Source of the DNA: Imhoffiella purpurea
GTDB lineage: Bacteria; Pseudomonadota; Gammaproteobacteria; Chromatiales; Chromatiaceae
Reading direction: 5' to 3'
DNA: 64,000 nucleotides
NCBI RefSeq assembly: GCF_000585215.1
Contig: NZ_AONC01000006.1
Coordinates: 1 to 64,000 of the forward strand
The notes under the pieces are model-generated. The model did no database searches, was not told the DNA's origin, and saw only the letters and a list, made by a program, of their open reading frames with translations. Each line of letters begins with the position of its first letter. Position 1 is the stretch's first letter. Both the position numbers and the translations under genes were made by a program. Positions 22,481 through 31,418 of the stretch are shown here, one piece after another.

Positions 22481-22981
22481 CTATGGGGATCCGGGTCGCC
22501 GACCGATATCCGTGATCCGCCGTTCCAGAGCGCGCAGGCTCATGATGATCTGGGTCGCGTCCTCTCCGTCTCCGAGCCGGATGGCGAAGCGGTTCCAGGA
22601 CTCGAAGAAGGCGTATCGGATTCCGGCGATGAAATAGGCCGGGCGGCGATCCGTAGCGCGTGCGGCCGCCGAGCGGAGCAGTGTCTGGACCCCGCTCAGG
22701 TCCAGGCTGTGCTCGATCAGGCTGTCGCTGATCTGGCGTACGCCCCGAGCGATGAGACCGACGAGCGGATCCGTGCCCTCTCCGCGCGGCATTTCGGTCG
22801 TGATGCCGTCGGCGAGACGCTGTTTGAAGGCGTCCCGGATGGCAGGCAGATCCACGAAGGGTGCGATGGCCTGAGGGTCCGGCTCGGAGAGCGCCTGATC
22901 GATACGCAGGATTCCGTAATAGGGCCAGACGGCGTAGGCGACGAGGACGAAGGAGAGCAGAAAGGCGATGATGCGGCCCAT
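22481..22981 (-). CDS. DUF2939-family membrane-anchored protein
   Basis: A 166-residue protein with an N-terminal membrane anchor (IIAFLLSFVLVAYAVWPYYG) followed by a periplasmic domain of the DUF2939 type: RIDQALSEPDPQAIAPFVDLPAIRD and later GIRYAFFESWNRFAIRL. Function is unknown. The ATG at 22981 is preferred over an upstream ATG at 23023 because it starts directly before the anchor. It lies on the same strand as the cyclic-nucleotide-binding gene, about 145 bases upstream of it. Confidence 0.75.
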   Translation of the reverse strand: MGRIIAFLLSFVLVAYAVWPYYGILRIDQALSEPDPQAIAPFVDLPAIRDAFKQRLADGITTEMPRGEGTDPLVGLIARGVRQISDSLIEHSLDLSGVQTLLRSAAARATDRRPAYFIAGIRYAFFESWNRFAIRLGDGEDATQIIMSLRALERRITDIGRRPGSP

Positions 22982-23063
22982 GACCGGGACTCCCTGGATG
23001 GCGGCTGCGGAACGATGGGCCATTCTACGGTGGTTTCGGGGGCGCTTATAGATGAGGCGCCAC

Positions 23064-23069
23064 TATAAT
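23064..23069 (+). promoter_or_regulatory. -10 box upstream of the DUF4126 gene
   Basis: A perfect TATAAT lies about 30 bases before the start region of the DUF4126 gene. The -35 region 16-17 bases further up (GCGCTT / CGCTTA) is poor, so the assignment rests on the -10 box and its position. Confidence 0.4.
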
Positions 23070-23101
23070 CGGGTGTCTGACTATCGATGCGAGGCATTGC
23101 C

Positions 23102-23749
23102 GTGGACGAGATGACTCAGACCCTGGCGTTGACGCTCGGAGCCGGTTGGGCGAGCGGCATCAACCTCTATGCCACCGTTCTTCTGCTGGGCCTGCTGGGT
23201 GCGACGGGGACCGTGGATCTGCCGCCCGGACTGGATATCCTCATGGATCCGCTGGTGCTGCTGGCGGCGGGCTTCATGTATCTGGTCGAGTTCGTGACCG
23301 ACAAGGTGCCGGGCGTGGATACCGCCTGGGATTCGCTCCATACCTTCGTGCGGATCCCGGCCGGTGCCATGCTGGCCGCGGGCGCGGCTGGCGATCTGGG
23401 GACCGGGGCGGATCTCGCCGCGGCCATCCTGGGTGGCGGGCTCGCCGCGGCCTCGCACGTCGCCAAGGCCGGCAGCCGCGTCCTGATCAATGCCTCGCCC
23501 GAGCCGTTCACCAACTGGGCCGCATCGTTCGGCGAGGATGTCGGAGTGGTGGGCGGTCTCCTGCTCGCCGTCAGCCATCCCCTGGTCTTCCTGGTTCTGC
23601 TGGCGGTCTTTCTGGCGTTCCTGGTGTGGCTGCTGCCGAAGATCTGGCGTGGGCTGGGGCGTCTGTTCCGCTTCATCGGCCGCTGGTTCGGCGGCCGCGA
23701 GGAGCGGGATGCCGGAACGGCCGGTCCCGGCGGGGGGCCGCCGGGCTAG
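23102..23749 (+). CDS. DUF4126-family membrane protein
   Basis: A protein of about 215 residues with several hydrophobic segments rich in Gly and Ala: GWASGINLYATVLLLGLLG, then LAAGFMYLVEFVTDKVPGVD, ILGGGLAAASHVAKAGSR and a final anchor near 165-190. The pattern, including EFVTDKVPGVDTAWDSLHT, matches DUF4126, whose function is unknown. The GTG at 23102 has GAGG upstream; ATGs at 23087 and 23111 are alternatives. Its stop codon shares CTAG with the stop of the convergent hemerythrin gene. Confidence 0.75.
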   Translation: MDEMTQTLALTLGAGWASGINLYATVLLLGLLGATGTVDLPPGLDILMDPLVLLAAGFMYLVEFVTDKVPGVDTAWDSLHTFVRIPAGAMLAAGAAGDLGTGADLAAAILGGGLAAASHVAKAGSRVLINASPEPFTNWAASFGEDVGVVGGLLLAVSHPLVFLVLLAVFLAFLVWLLPKIWRGLGRLFRFIGRWFGGREERDAGTAGPGGGPPG

Positions 23750-24156
23750 GCCGAGTGCGCCTCAGGGCCGATATGGCTGACCAGCTTCTTGTCGGATCCG
23801 GTGGTGTGCAGTGCGAACCATTGGAAGAGGAATTCCACCATGGAGCCCAGGTCGTCGTCCTCCTCCAGCCGGTATTGGTGGATCCGGTTGTCGAGGCTGC
23901 TGACGAGCATGGCGTGCTCGCGCTTGTGCGCCTCGTAATCCGGATAGGCGTGGTCGATCATGATGTTCTCTTCGCTGTAGAAATGGAAATCGGCGTATTT
24001 GCGGATCTCCGTCAGGAGGCGAAGGATACGTTCGCGCGGCGCCTTCTGGTCGTCGGCGAGCGAGACGTTTCTGATCAGGTCGAGAAAGACCTGATGCTCG
24101 TGATCGATACGTGCGTGGCCGACGGAGAATTTATCGTCCCATTGGATGTCGATCAT
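23746..24156 (-). CDS. Bacteriohemerythrin
   Basis: A 136-residue single-domain hemerythrin. The iron ligands are visible: the first His in the HARIDHEHQVF helix, HFYSEENIM, HKREH and HTTGSD near the C-terminus. Such proteins bind O2 at a di-iron centre and may deliver or sense oxygen. It is monocistronic and convergent with the DUF4126 gene, overlapping it by four bases. Confidence 0.93.
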   Translation of the reverse strand: MIDIQWDDKFSVGHARIDHEHQVFLDLIRNVSLADDQKAPRERILRLLTEIRKYADFHFYSEENIMIDHAYPDYEAHKREHAMLVSSLDNRIHQYRLEEDDDLGSMVEFLFQWFALHTTGSDKKLVSHIGPEAHSA

Positions 24157-24312
24157 CGGTTCCTCCTGCCCGCGGGGCGTCGGGCGGAATTGGGATGGCG
24201 TCTGGAATGCGCCATCGCATCCTGATGGCCGGACGCGGTTTGGTCGATGCGAAGGCGACGCTCGATCCGCTGACGACGAACCGAGCGCCTCACCTGGTCG
24301 AGGGAGCGGGAA

Positions 24313-25446
24313 TCAGCTCCCCGTCAGCGCAAGCAGGATGCCGGCCGCGACCGCCGAGCCGATGACGCCGGCTACGTTCGGCCCCATGGCATGCATGACG
24401 AGGAAGTTGTGCGGATCCTCTTCCAGCCCGACCTTGTTGACCACGCGCGCCGCCATGGGCACGGCGGAGACGCCGGCGGCCCCGATCAGAGGATTCACCT
24501 TGCCGCCGCTCGCCCGGTACATGATTTTGCCCATGAGAACCCCGGCCGCGGTGCCGATACAGAAGGCGAGTGCGCCCAGGACCAGGATGCCGAGCGTTTC
24601 GACCGCGAGGAACTTGTCGGCCGACAGCTTGGAGCCGACCGCCAGGCCGAGCATGATGGTCACGGTGTTGATGATCTCGTTCTGGGCCGCGCGGCTCAGG
24701 CGCTCGACCACGCCGGCCTCGCGCAGCAGGTTGCCGAAGGTCAGCATGCCGATCAGCGGGGCCGCCGAGGGCAGCAGCAGGGCGCAGAGGATGAGCACCA
24801 CGAAGGGGAAGAGGATGCGTTCTAGACGCGACACCGGGCGCAGCTGCTGCATGACCACGGCGCGTTCCTGCTTGGTGGTCAGGGCGCGCATGATCGGCGG
24901 CTGGATGATGGGCACCAGGGCCATGTAGGAATAGGCCGCCACGGCGATGGCCCCGAGCATGTCGGGCGCCAGACGCGAGGCGAGGAAGATGGCCGTGGGG
25001 CCGTCCGCGCCGCCGATGATGGCGATGGATGCGGCCTCCTGGAGCGTGAAGTCGAATCCGGGCAGATAGTTGAGCGCCACCGCTCCGATCAGTGTGGCGA
25101 AGATGCCGAACTGGGCGGCCGCGCCGAGCAGCAGCGTCGAGGGGCGGGCGATGAGCGCGCCGAAATCGGTCAGCGCCCCGACCCCCATGAAGATCAGCAG
25201 CGGGAAGACCCCCGTCTCCACGCCCACGTGGTAGATCTGTCCGATCATGCCGTCCGGACCGCCGATCCCGGCGACCGGGATGTTGCTCAGCAGTGCGCCG
25301 AAGCCGATCGGGACCAGGAGCAGCGGCTCGAACTTCTTGGCGATCGCCAGATAGATGAGCACGCAGCCGATGGCCATCATCAGGAGCTGGCCCCATTCCA
25401 TGTTGGCGAGGCCCATCGACAGCCAGAGTTTCTCCATGACTTCCAT
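24313..25446 (-). CDS. oadB: Oxaloacetate decarboxylase, beta subunit (sodium pump)
   Basis: A 377-residue polytopic membrane protein of the OadB/GcdB/MmdB family. Diagnostic segments are [17 protein letters not shown], with the aspartate important for Na+ coupling in the Klebsiella enzyme, [19 protein letters not shown] and [21 protein letters not shown]. It performs the decarboxylation of carboxybiotin coupled to sodium export. It starts five bases after the oadA stop; an upstream in-frame ATG would lie inside oadA. Confidence 0.94.
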   Translation of the reverse strand: MEVMEKLWLSMGLANMEWGQLLMMAIGCVLIYLAIAKKFEPLLLVPIGFGALLSNIPVAGIGGPDGMIGQIYHVGVETGVFPLLIFMGVGALTDFGALIARPSTLLLGAAAQFGIFATLIGAVALNYLPGFDFTLQEAASIAIIGGADGPTAIFLASRLAPDMLGAIAVAAYSYMALVPIIQPPIMRALTTKQERAVVMQQLRPVSRLERILFPFVVLILCALLLPSAAPLIGMLTFGNLLREAGVVERLSRAAQNEIINTVTIMLGLAVGSKLSADKFLAVETLGILVLGALAFCIGTAAGVLMGKIMYRASGGKVNPLIGAAGVSAVPMAARVVNKVGLEEDPHNFLVMHAMGPNVAGVIGSAVAAGILLALTGS

Positions 25447-25451
25447 AGGTG

Positions 25452-27248
25452 TCAGCCCAGAACCATCAGCGGGGTGCCGAGGGCGACGGTGTCGCCTTCC
25501 TTGACCCGGATCTCGGCCACCTGGCCCGCCCATGGCGTGCGGACCTCGGTCTCCATCTTCATCGCCTCGAGGATGACGACGACGTCACCGGCCGCGACCG
25601 TCTGGCCCGGCGTGACGCAGAGCCGGACGATGTTGCCGGCGAGCGGCGTCTCGACCACCTGGGTGCCCGTCGGTGCCGCCGCTGGAGCGGCGGCGGCCTG
25701 TGCTGCGCTCGGGACGACCGAATCGACGGCGCCCTGAGGGGAGACGCGCACCTCGTAGGCGCGGCCGTTGACCTCGACTCGATACTGCTCGGGACCGCCG
25801 GCCGGTGCCGCGGTCGGGGTGGCGGCGGGCGCCGGAGCGGCCTCCTGGATCTCCCAGGGGCGCGGTTCGAAGGCTCCCGGGTTGTTGCGATTTTCGAGGA
25901 ACTTGAGACCGACCTGGGGGAACATGGCATAGATGAGCACGTCGTCCACGACCTGGTCGACCAGATCCAGGCTGCGCTCGCGGGCGATGCCCTCCAGCTC
26001 CTCGGTCAGGCGGTCCAGCTCGGGCGGGAGGTCGTCGGCCGGGCGGCAGGTGATGGGTTCCTCGCCGGACTGCAGCACGCGCGACTGGAGCTCGGGATCG
26101 ACCGGGGCAGGGGTGGCGCCATAGGCCCCCTTGAGCACGCCCGCCGTCTCGTTGGTGATGCTCTTGTAGCGCTCGCCGGTGAGCACGTTCAGGACCGCCT
26201 GGCTGCCGACGATCTGCGAGGTCGGGGTGACCAGGGGCAGATAGCCGAGTTCCTCGCGCACCTTGGGGATCTCGGCCAGTACCTCGTCCAGACGTTGCTC
26301 CGCGCCCTGTTCGCGCAGCTGGTTCTCCATGTTGGTGAGCATGCCGCCCGGCACCTGGGCGACCAGGATGCGCGAGTCCACGCCCTTGAGCGAGCCCTCG
26401 AAGCGCGCGTACTTCTTGCGTACCTCGCGGAAATAGGCCGCGATCTCCTCCAGCAGCTCGAGCTTGAGGCCGGTGTCGCGTTCCGTGCCCTGCATGATGG
26501 CCACCACGGACTCGGTCGGGGAATGGCCATAGGTCATGCTCATCGAGGAGATAGCGGTGTCGACCATGTCGATCCCGGCCTCGGCCGCCTTGAGGATGGA
26601 CGAGGTGCTCAGGCCGGTGGTGGCATGACACTGCATGGCGATCGGGATGGAGCAGGTCTCCTTGAGACGGGTCACCAGATCCTCGGCGACATAGGGCCGC
26701 AGCAGCCCGGCCATGTCCTTGATGCAGATGGAGTGACAGCCCATGTCCTCCAGACGGCGCCCCATGTCGACCCAGTAGTCGACGTCGTGGACCGGGCTGA
26801 CCGTATAGGACATGGTGCCCTGGGCGTGGGCGTCCGTGTTCAGGGCGGCATGGACGGCCCGCTCCAGATTGCGCAGATCGTTCATGGCGTCGAAGATGCG
26901 GAAGACGCCGATGCCGTTGATGGCCGCGCGCTCGACGAACTTCTCCACCAGATCGTCGGCGTAATGGCGGTAGCCGAGCAGGTTCTGACCGCGCAGCAGC
27001 ATCTGCTGCGGCGTGTTGGGCATAGCGGCGCTGAGCTGGCGCAGACGTTCCCAGGGATCCTCGCCCAGGTAGCGGATGCAGGCGTCGAAGGTGGCTCCGC
27101 CCCAGGACTCCATCGACCAGTAACCGACTTGATCCAGCTTCTCCGCGATCGGGAGCATGTCCTCGATGCGCATGCGGGTCGCCAGCAGCGACTGATGGGC
27201 GTCGCGCAGGACGACTTCGGTGATACCGAGTGGGATGTTCTGATTCAT
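25452..27248 (-). CDS. oadA: Oxaloacetate decarboxylase, alpha subunit (biotin carboxyltransferase)
   Basis: A 598-residue protein. The carboxyltransferase TIM barrel has [18 protein letters not shown] at the start and [22 protein letters not shown] around residue 208. An Ala/Pro-rich hinge lies at about 470-530, and the biotinyl domain ends the chain with EAMKMETEV, the lysine being the biotin site. It transfers CO2 from oxaloacetate to biotin. It lies between oadG (94 bases upstream) and oadB in the usual GAB order. Confidence 0.95.
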   Translation of the reverse strand: MNQNIPLGITEVVLRDAHQSLLATRMRIEDMLPIAEKLDQVGYWSMESWGGATFDACIRYLGEDPWERLRQLSAAMPNTPQQMLLRGQNLLGYRHYADDLVEKFVERAAINGIGVFRIFDAMNDLRNLERAVHAALNTDAHAQGTMSYTVSPVHDVDYWVDMGRRLEDMGCHSICIKDMAGLLRPYVAEDLVTRLKETCSIPIAMQCHATTGLSTSSILKAAEAGIDMVDTAISSMSMTYGHSPTESVVAIMQGTERDTGLKLELLEEIAAYFREVRKKYARFEGSLKGVDSRILVAQVPGGMLTNMENQLREQGAEQRLDEVLAEIPKVREELGYLPLVTPTSQIVGSQAVLNVLTGERYKSITNETAGVLKGAYGATPAPVDPELQSRVLQSGEEPITCRPADDLPPELDRLTEELEGIARERSLDLVDQVVDDVLIYAMFPQVGLKFLENRNNPGAFEPRPWEIQEAAPAPAATPTAAPAGGPEQYRVEVNGRAYEVRVSPQGAVDSVVPSAAQAAAAPAAAPTGTQVVETPLAGNIVRLCVTPGQTVAAGDVVVILEAMKMETEVRTPWAGQVAEIRVKEGDTVALGTPLMVLG

Positions 27249-27342
27249 GGCATGTTTCTGCGTGTTCGCGCCGATCCCGGCCTCGGGCCGTGGGTCAGGC
27301 GTCGTCGGTGAGGGTTCGGGACTTGCCGAGGCGTGGCCTGCC

Positions 27343-27594
27343 TCAGCGATGGCCTCGACGGTAACGCGCGACGGCCGCGCCGATGACCGCGATCAGGTCA
27401 TCCGAATCGGACGCCGGTGGATGCGGGAGTGGGCTGGGGCTCGGGACCGGGTGCGCTTCGGCCGGAACGATGCGCTGCGCGACGGACGACACGAGCTTGA
27501 GGATGCCCACCAAAAGCAGCAAGAAGCCGAAAACGATGCCCATGCCGATCATCATCAGGCGCAGGCTCTCCATCATCAACGTGCTCTCACTCAT
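27343..27594 (-). CDS. oadG: Oxaloacetate decarboxylase, gamma subunit
   Basis: An 83-residue protein with one N-terminal membrane helix ([20 protein letters not shown]) and a short Pro-rich cytoplasmic tail. The pattern and position ahead of oadA identify OadG, the small assembly subunit. The family often ends in a zinc-binding His-rich tail; here only the end RYRRGHR is present. Confidence 0.88.
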   Translation of the reverse strand: MSESTLMMESLRLMMIGMGIVFGFLLLLVGILKLVSSVAQRIVPAEAHPVPSPSPLPHPPASDSDDLIAVIGAAVARYRRGHR

Positions 27595-28035
27595 GACTCA
27601 AGGCTCCAACAGATTGCGTGGTCGGTTCGTCGCCGTTCGTTGGGACAGCTCCGCCGTCGGTGCGCCGACGGTGCTGGCGGCGAGCTCGACGGATGCCGCA
27701 TTCGGCGCATGAATGACCACGCAGACCTCTACCCGGGAATTCGGCGAATCCAACCGCCCCAGACGGCATTGAAGGCGGCGAGGTTAACCGCGAAGTCTCT
27801 GATCGGCAAGATTTCTGTCAGCCCGCCGTGATCTCGGAACCCGCGGATCGGTGAGCGAGCCGTGATAGAATCCGGCTCCCGAGGTGGCCGTCGCCCGTCC
27901 TTTCCACATCCCGTGCGATCCTTTCTCCCCCAGAGATCCGCCGTTGCCTCACGGCCGTTCGCGGCCATGGATCGGGTCCGAAAGGGTCCTGTCGGTATGT
28001 ACCCGGCGGCACGATGCCGTGAGCGACATGACAGC
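27595..28035. promoter_or_regulatory. Divergent upstream region between oadG and a CPBP protease gene
   Basis: This stretch of 441 bases contains no supported gene. It should hold the promoters of the oad operon (minus) and of the CPBP protease (plus). The best element on the plus strand is TGATAGAAT, an extended -10 with the hexamer at 27866-27871, about 165 bases before the protease start. No operator or terminator stands out. Confidence 0.4.
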
Positions 28036-28905
28036 ATGAGAATAACAGCACGCTTCTTCGTTTTTCTGTTCGTCTGTCTGCTGACGGCGGCGCTGCTCAC
28101 CCCGCCGCTGATGTCGACGGATTGGATCGCCATCGAGCCGCATCGCGTCATGGGGCGTCTGGCCCAGCTGTTCATTCTGCTCGGTCTGTGGCCCATGCTC
28201 GTCGCCCTGAGACTCGACGATCGCGCGTCGCTCGGATATCGCCCGAAACGCGCCGAGCTGCTGCGCAGCCTGGTGACCGGCTGGTCGATCGGGGTCGCGA
28301 TCCTGATCCTGCTGGTGGTGGTGCTGCTGGTTCTGAAGATTCGCGTCCCGGATCCCGGGGTCGAGATCTGGCCGGGATTCGCCGGGAAGGCGCTGCAGGC
28401 GTTGATCGGAGGGCTTCTGATCGGGGTCCTCGAGGAGACCTTCTTCCGCGGGGCGCTCTACACGGCGATACGGCGCCGCGACGGTCTGCGCTCGGCGGTG
28501 ATCTGGTCGTCGCTCCTCTATGCGGCGCTGCATTTCATGAAGCCCAGCGCGCTGCCGGCCGGGACGGCGCTCGACTGGGCCGGGGCGCTGTCGATGTGCC
28601 TCCACGCCGTTCTCGATCTCTTCCAGTGGAAGAACCTGGATTCCCTGCTCGCGCTCTTCCTGGTCGGCGTCTTCCTCTCGCTGGTGCGCGAGCGCAGCGG
28701 ACATATCGGCTGGTGCATCGGGATGCATGCCGGCTGGGTCTTCGTCATCCAGTCGACGCGCCGTCTGACCGACGGCGATCCGGCTTCGCCCTGGAGCTTC
28801 CTGGTCGGGGACTACGACGGCACCATCGGTCTGCTGGCCGCGGCCTGGATCGGCGCGCTGGCCTGGCTCTTCTGGCGGTTTTCGGCGCGGATGCGCTCCG
28901 CCTAA
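28036..28905 (+). CDS. CPBP-family intramembrane metalloprotease
   Basis: A 289-residue membrane protein with about eight hydrophobic helices. The CPBP/Abi motif is present: EETFFRGALY near residue 135 (EExxxR), LLYAALHFMKP near 163 with the metal-ligand histidine, and a third motif with GMHAGWVFV near 235. These proteases resemble the CAAX prenyl protease Rce1; in bacteria some handle bacteriocin self-immunity, but the substrate here is unknown. The ATG at 28036 begins just before the first helix. Its stop overlaps the convergent LytTR gene. Confidence 0.85.
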   Translation: MRITARFFVFLFVCLLTAALLTPPLMSTDWIAIEPHRVMGRLAQLFILLGLWPMLVALRLDDRASLGYRPKRAELLRSLVTGWSIGVAILILLVVVLLVLKIRVPDPGVEIWPGFAGKALQALIGGLLIGVLEETFFRGALYTAIRRRDGLRSAVIWSSLLYAALHFMKPSALPAGTALDWAGALSMCLHAVLDLFQWKNLDSLLALFLVGVFLSLVRERSGHIGWCIGMHAGWVFVIQSTRRLTDGDPASPWSFLVGDYDGTIGLLAAAWIGALAWLFWRFSARMRSA

Positions 28906-29351
28906 TCGGTCTGCCGGTCGCGCTGGCCGAGCCAGCGCCGGATCTGGGCCAGATGCCGCCGGCTGACCTGCAGCCGATCGGGGCAGTCGTGAAGCCGAGC
29001 CCAGGTGGTGCCGTCCGAATGCTTCTCGAGACCGAGAAAACGGTTGCGCGCCACCAGGGCGTTGCGGTGGATGCGTACGAACAGATCCGGGAATTCCTGT
29101 TCCAGCGAGCGCAGCGACTCGTCGATCAGCAATTCGCCGCCCAGATGTTTCACCGTGACGTATTTGTGGTCCGCGCGCAGATAGATGACGTCGCTCAGAT
29201 CCACCGAGCGAACCCGGCCGCGGTATTGGGCGCTGATCCGGCCGCGTCGCATCGGATATGGGGGCGCGTTACGGCCGATATCGCTGTCCGCGCGCAGGTG
29301 TCGTAGGCCTTCCCGCATTGGAGATGTGTCGTCAACGGCCAGAATCTTCAT
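28902..29351 (-). CDS. AlgR-like LytTR DNA-binding protein with a deleted receiver domain
   Basis: A 149-residue protein. Residues 1-20 (MKILAVDDTSPMREGL onward) are the first strand and helix of a response-regulator receiver domain with its acidic pair. About 20 residues later the LytTR DNA-binding domain begins (VIYLRADHKYVTVKH, FVRIHRNALVARNRF). Full-length AlgR-type regulators have about 240 residues, so some 90 are missing, including the phosphorylated aspartate. The frame is open throughout. Location next to a divergent argH matches the argH-algZ-algR locus of pseudomonads; the kinase gene is absent. It should still bind DNA but cannot be controlled by phosphorylation. Confidence 0.8.
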   Translation of the reverse strand: MKILAVDDTSPMREGLRHLRADSDIGRNAPPYPMRRGRISAQYRGRVRSVDLSDVIYLRADHKYVTVKHLGGELLIDESLRSLEQEFPDLFVRIHRNALVARNRFLGLEKHSDGTTWARLHDCPDRLQVSRRHLAQIRRWLGQRDRQTD

Positions 29352-29593
29352 GCTGATGTTCCGCCTCCATGGAATGAGTCGTGTACGCGCAAAGATAGCG
29401 CAACCGCATAAATAGTGATTTCTTCGTGTGGAAGGAACCCCTGGGCGGCCTATTTCGCTGCCGGGCCGTGTGTCATGTTCGTCTCGAACCGGTCCCGGGT
29501 GCCTGATCCGCGGTGTCCGGTGTGTCTCTCCGTGCCCCATCCGGCGAAACCCAGCGTGTAGAATTGGTTCTTTGCCTTTCGCTGGAACGACCG

Positions 29594-30991
29594 ATGCAAG
29601 ACTCCAATTCCGCCTCGAAACCCTGGGCCGGGCGCTTCAACGAGCCCACCGATGCCTTCGTCGAGGCATTCACCGCCTCCGTCGACTTCGACCGCCGGCT
29701 CTATCGCTACGATATCCAGGGCTCGATCGCCCATGCCTCCATGCTCGCCCGCCAGGGGATCCTGACCGAGGCCGAGCACGACGCCATCGTGTCCGGTCTG
29801 GAGGCGGTGCGCGCGCGCATCGATGCCGGGGACTTCAGCTGGTCCATCCCGCTCGAGGACGTCCACATGAACGTGGAGTCCGCGCTCACCCAGGACATCG
29901 GCATCACCGGCAAGAAGCTCCATACCGGTCGTTCGCGCAACGACCAGGTCGCCACCGACGTGCGGCTCTGGCTGCGCGACGAGATCGACACCATCCGCGC
30001 CGAGATCCGGCGTCTGCAGCTGGCCCTGCTGGACCTGGCCGAGCGCGAGGCCGAGACCATCCTGCCCGGCTTCACCCATCTGCAGGTCGCCCAGCCCATC
30101 ACCTTCGGCCACCACATGCTGGCCTGGCTCGAGATGCTGGAGCGCGACCGCGAGCGTCTGGCCGATTGCCGCCGCCGGCTCAACGTGATGCCGCTCGGCG
30201 CCGCCGCCCTGGCGGGGACCACCTATCCCATCGACCGGCACTACACCGCCGAGCTGCTGGGTTTCGACCGTCCGGCCGAGAACTCGCTCGACGCGGTCTC
30301 GGATCGTGATTTCGCGATCGAATTTAGCGCCGACGCGGCCATTTTGATGATGCACCTGTCACGTTTCTCCGAAGAACTCGTTCTGTGGTCGTCCGCCCAG
30401 TTCGGATTCGTGGAGCTTTCCGACAGTTTCTGCACCGGCTCCTCCATCATGCCGCAGAAAAAGAACCCGGACGTGCCCGAGCTGGTGCGTGGCAAGAGCG
30501 GACGCATCTTCGGTCATCTCATGGGATTGCTGACACTGATGAAGGCCCAGCCGCTGGCCTACAACAAGGACAATCAGGAGGACAAGGAGCCGCTGTTCGA
30601 CACGGTCGACAACCTCAAGGGTTCGCTCAAGGTGTACGCCGACATGATGGCCAAGGTCCGCTGCAACCGCGAGCGCATGCGCGAGGCCGCCAAGCAGGGA
30701 TTCAGCACCGCGACCGACCTGGCCGACTATCTGGTGCGCAGGGGCATCCCCTTCCGCGACGCCCACGAGATTGTCGGCAAGGCGGTCGCGCTCGGGGTGC
30801 GCGAGGGTCGGGATCTGGCCGAGCTGACCCTCGATGAGCTGCGTCAGTTCTCCGCGGCGATCGGCGAGGATGTCTTCGAGGTGCTGACGCTCGAAGGGTC
30901 CGTCGCTGCGCGCGACCACCTCGGCGGGACCGCGCCGGTCCAGGTTCGGGCCGCCGCCGCGCGGGCGCGCGAACGGCTGACTCATGGCTGA
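29594..30991 (+). CDS. argH: Argininosuccinate lyase
   Basis: A 465-residue ArgH. The N-terminus [20 protein letters not shown] is typical, and the fumarase/lyase signature [12 protein letters not shown] around residue 280 contains the flexible catalytic serine loop. [19 protein letters not shown] near residue 113 is another family marker. It splits argininosuccinate into arginine and fumarate. The ATG at 29594 gives the standard N-terminus. The next gene starts inside its last eight bases. Confidence 0.97.
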   Translation: MQDSNSASKPWAGRFNEPTDAFVEAFTASVDFDRRLYRYDIQGSIAHASMLARQGILTEAEHDAIVSGLEAVRARIDAGDFSWSIPLEDVHMNVESALTQDIGITGKKLHTGRSRNDQVATDVRLWLRDEIDTIRAEIRRLQLALLDLAEREAETILPGFTHLQVAQPITFGHHMLAWLEMLERDRERLADCRRRLNVMPLGAAALAGTTYPIDRHYTAELLGFDRPAENSLDAVSDRDFAIEFSADAAILMMHLSRFSEELVLWSSAQFGFVELSDSFCTGSSIMPQKKNPDVPELVRGKSGRIFGHLMGLLTLMKAQPLAYNKDNQEDKEPLFDTVDNLKGSLKVYADMMAKVRCNRERMREAAKQGFSTATDLADYLVRRGIPFRDAHEIVGKAVALGVREGRDLAELTLDELRQFSAAIGEDVFEVLTLEGSVAARDHLGGTAPVQVRAAAARARERLTHG

Positions 30992-31358
30992 CGGCTCGGA
31001 TCGGCCCGACAGCCTGGACCGCCTGAATGCCCGTCTCCTGGATTTCGCCCGCGAGCGCGACTGGGAGCCGTTCCATTCGCCCAAGAACCTCGCCATGGCC
31101 CTGGCCGGCGAGGCCGGCGAGCTGCTCGAGCACTTCCAGTGGCTCACCGAGGCGCAGAGCGCCGCGCTGGACGATGAGAAGAGGCGCCGGGTCGCCCACG
31201 AGCTGGCGGACATCCTCATCTATCTGATCCGGATCTCCGAGCGGCTCGGGGTCGATCTCATCGCCGCCGCCGAGGAGAAGATCCGCATCAACGAGCGTCG
31301 ATATCCGGCCGACAAGGTGCGCGGCGACGCGCGGCGGGCCGAGGAGTACGGGGACTGA
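30984..31358 (+). CDS. MazG-like nucleotide pyrophosphohydrolase
   Basis: A 124-residue all-helical NTP pyrophosphatase of the MazG / RS21-C6 type. The metal-binding glutamates are in [12 protein letters not shown] (near residue 43) and the [11 protein letters not shown] helix (near 73). These enzymes hydrolyse non-canonical or excess nucleotides such as dCTP derivatives. It overlaps argH by eight bases, so the two are probably co-translated, although no metabolic link is obvious. Confidence 0.85.
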   Translation: MADGSDRPDSLDRLNARLLDFARERDWEPFHSPKNLAMALAGEAGELLEHFQWLTEAQSAALDDEKRRRVAHELADILIYLIRISERLGVDLIAAAEEKIRINERRYPADKVRGDARRAEEYGD

Positions 31359-31418
31359 GCCGGCCCGCGGTGTGCGTGTCCATGCCGTCATCGAGTCTGT
31401 AGTGGGGCTTGAGACCTA

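Noticed and set aside
31359-31418. Gap after the MazG-like gene checked for a terminator
   Set aside because: No stem with a following T-run; the sensor kinase may be read from the same transcript or from an unseen promoter.
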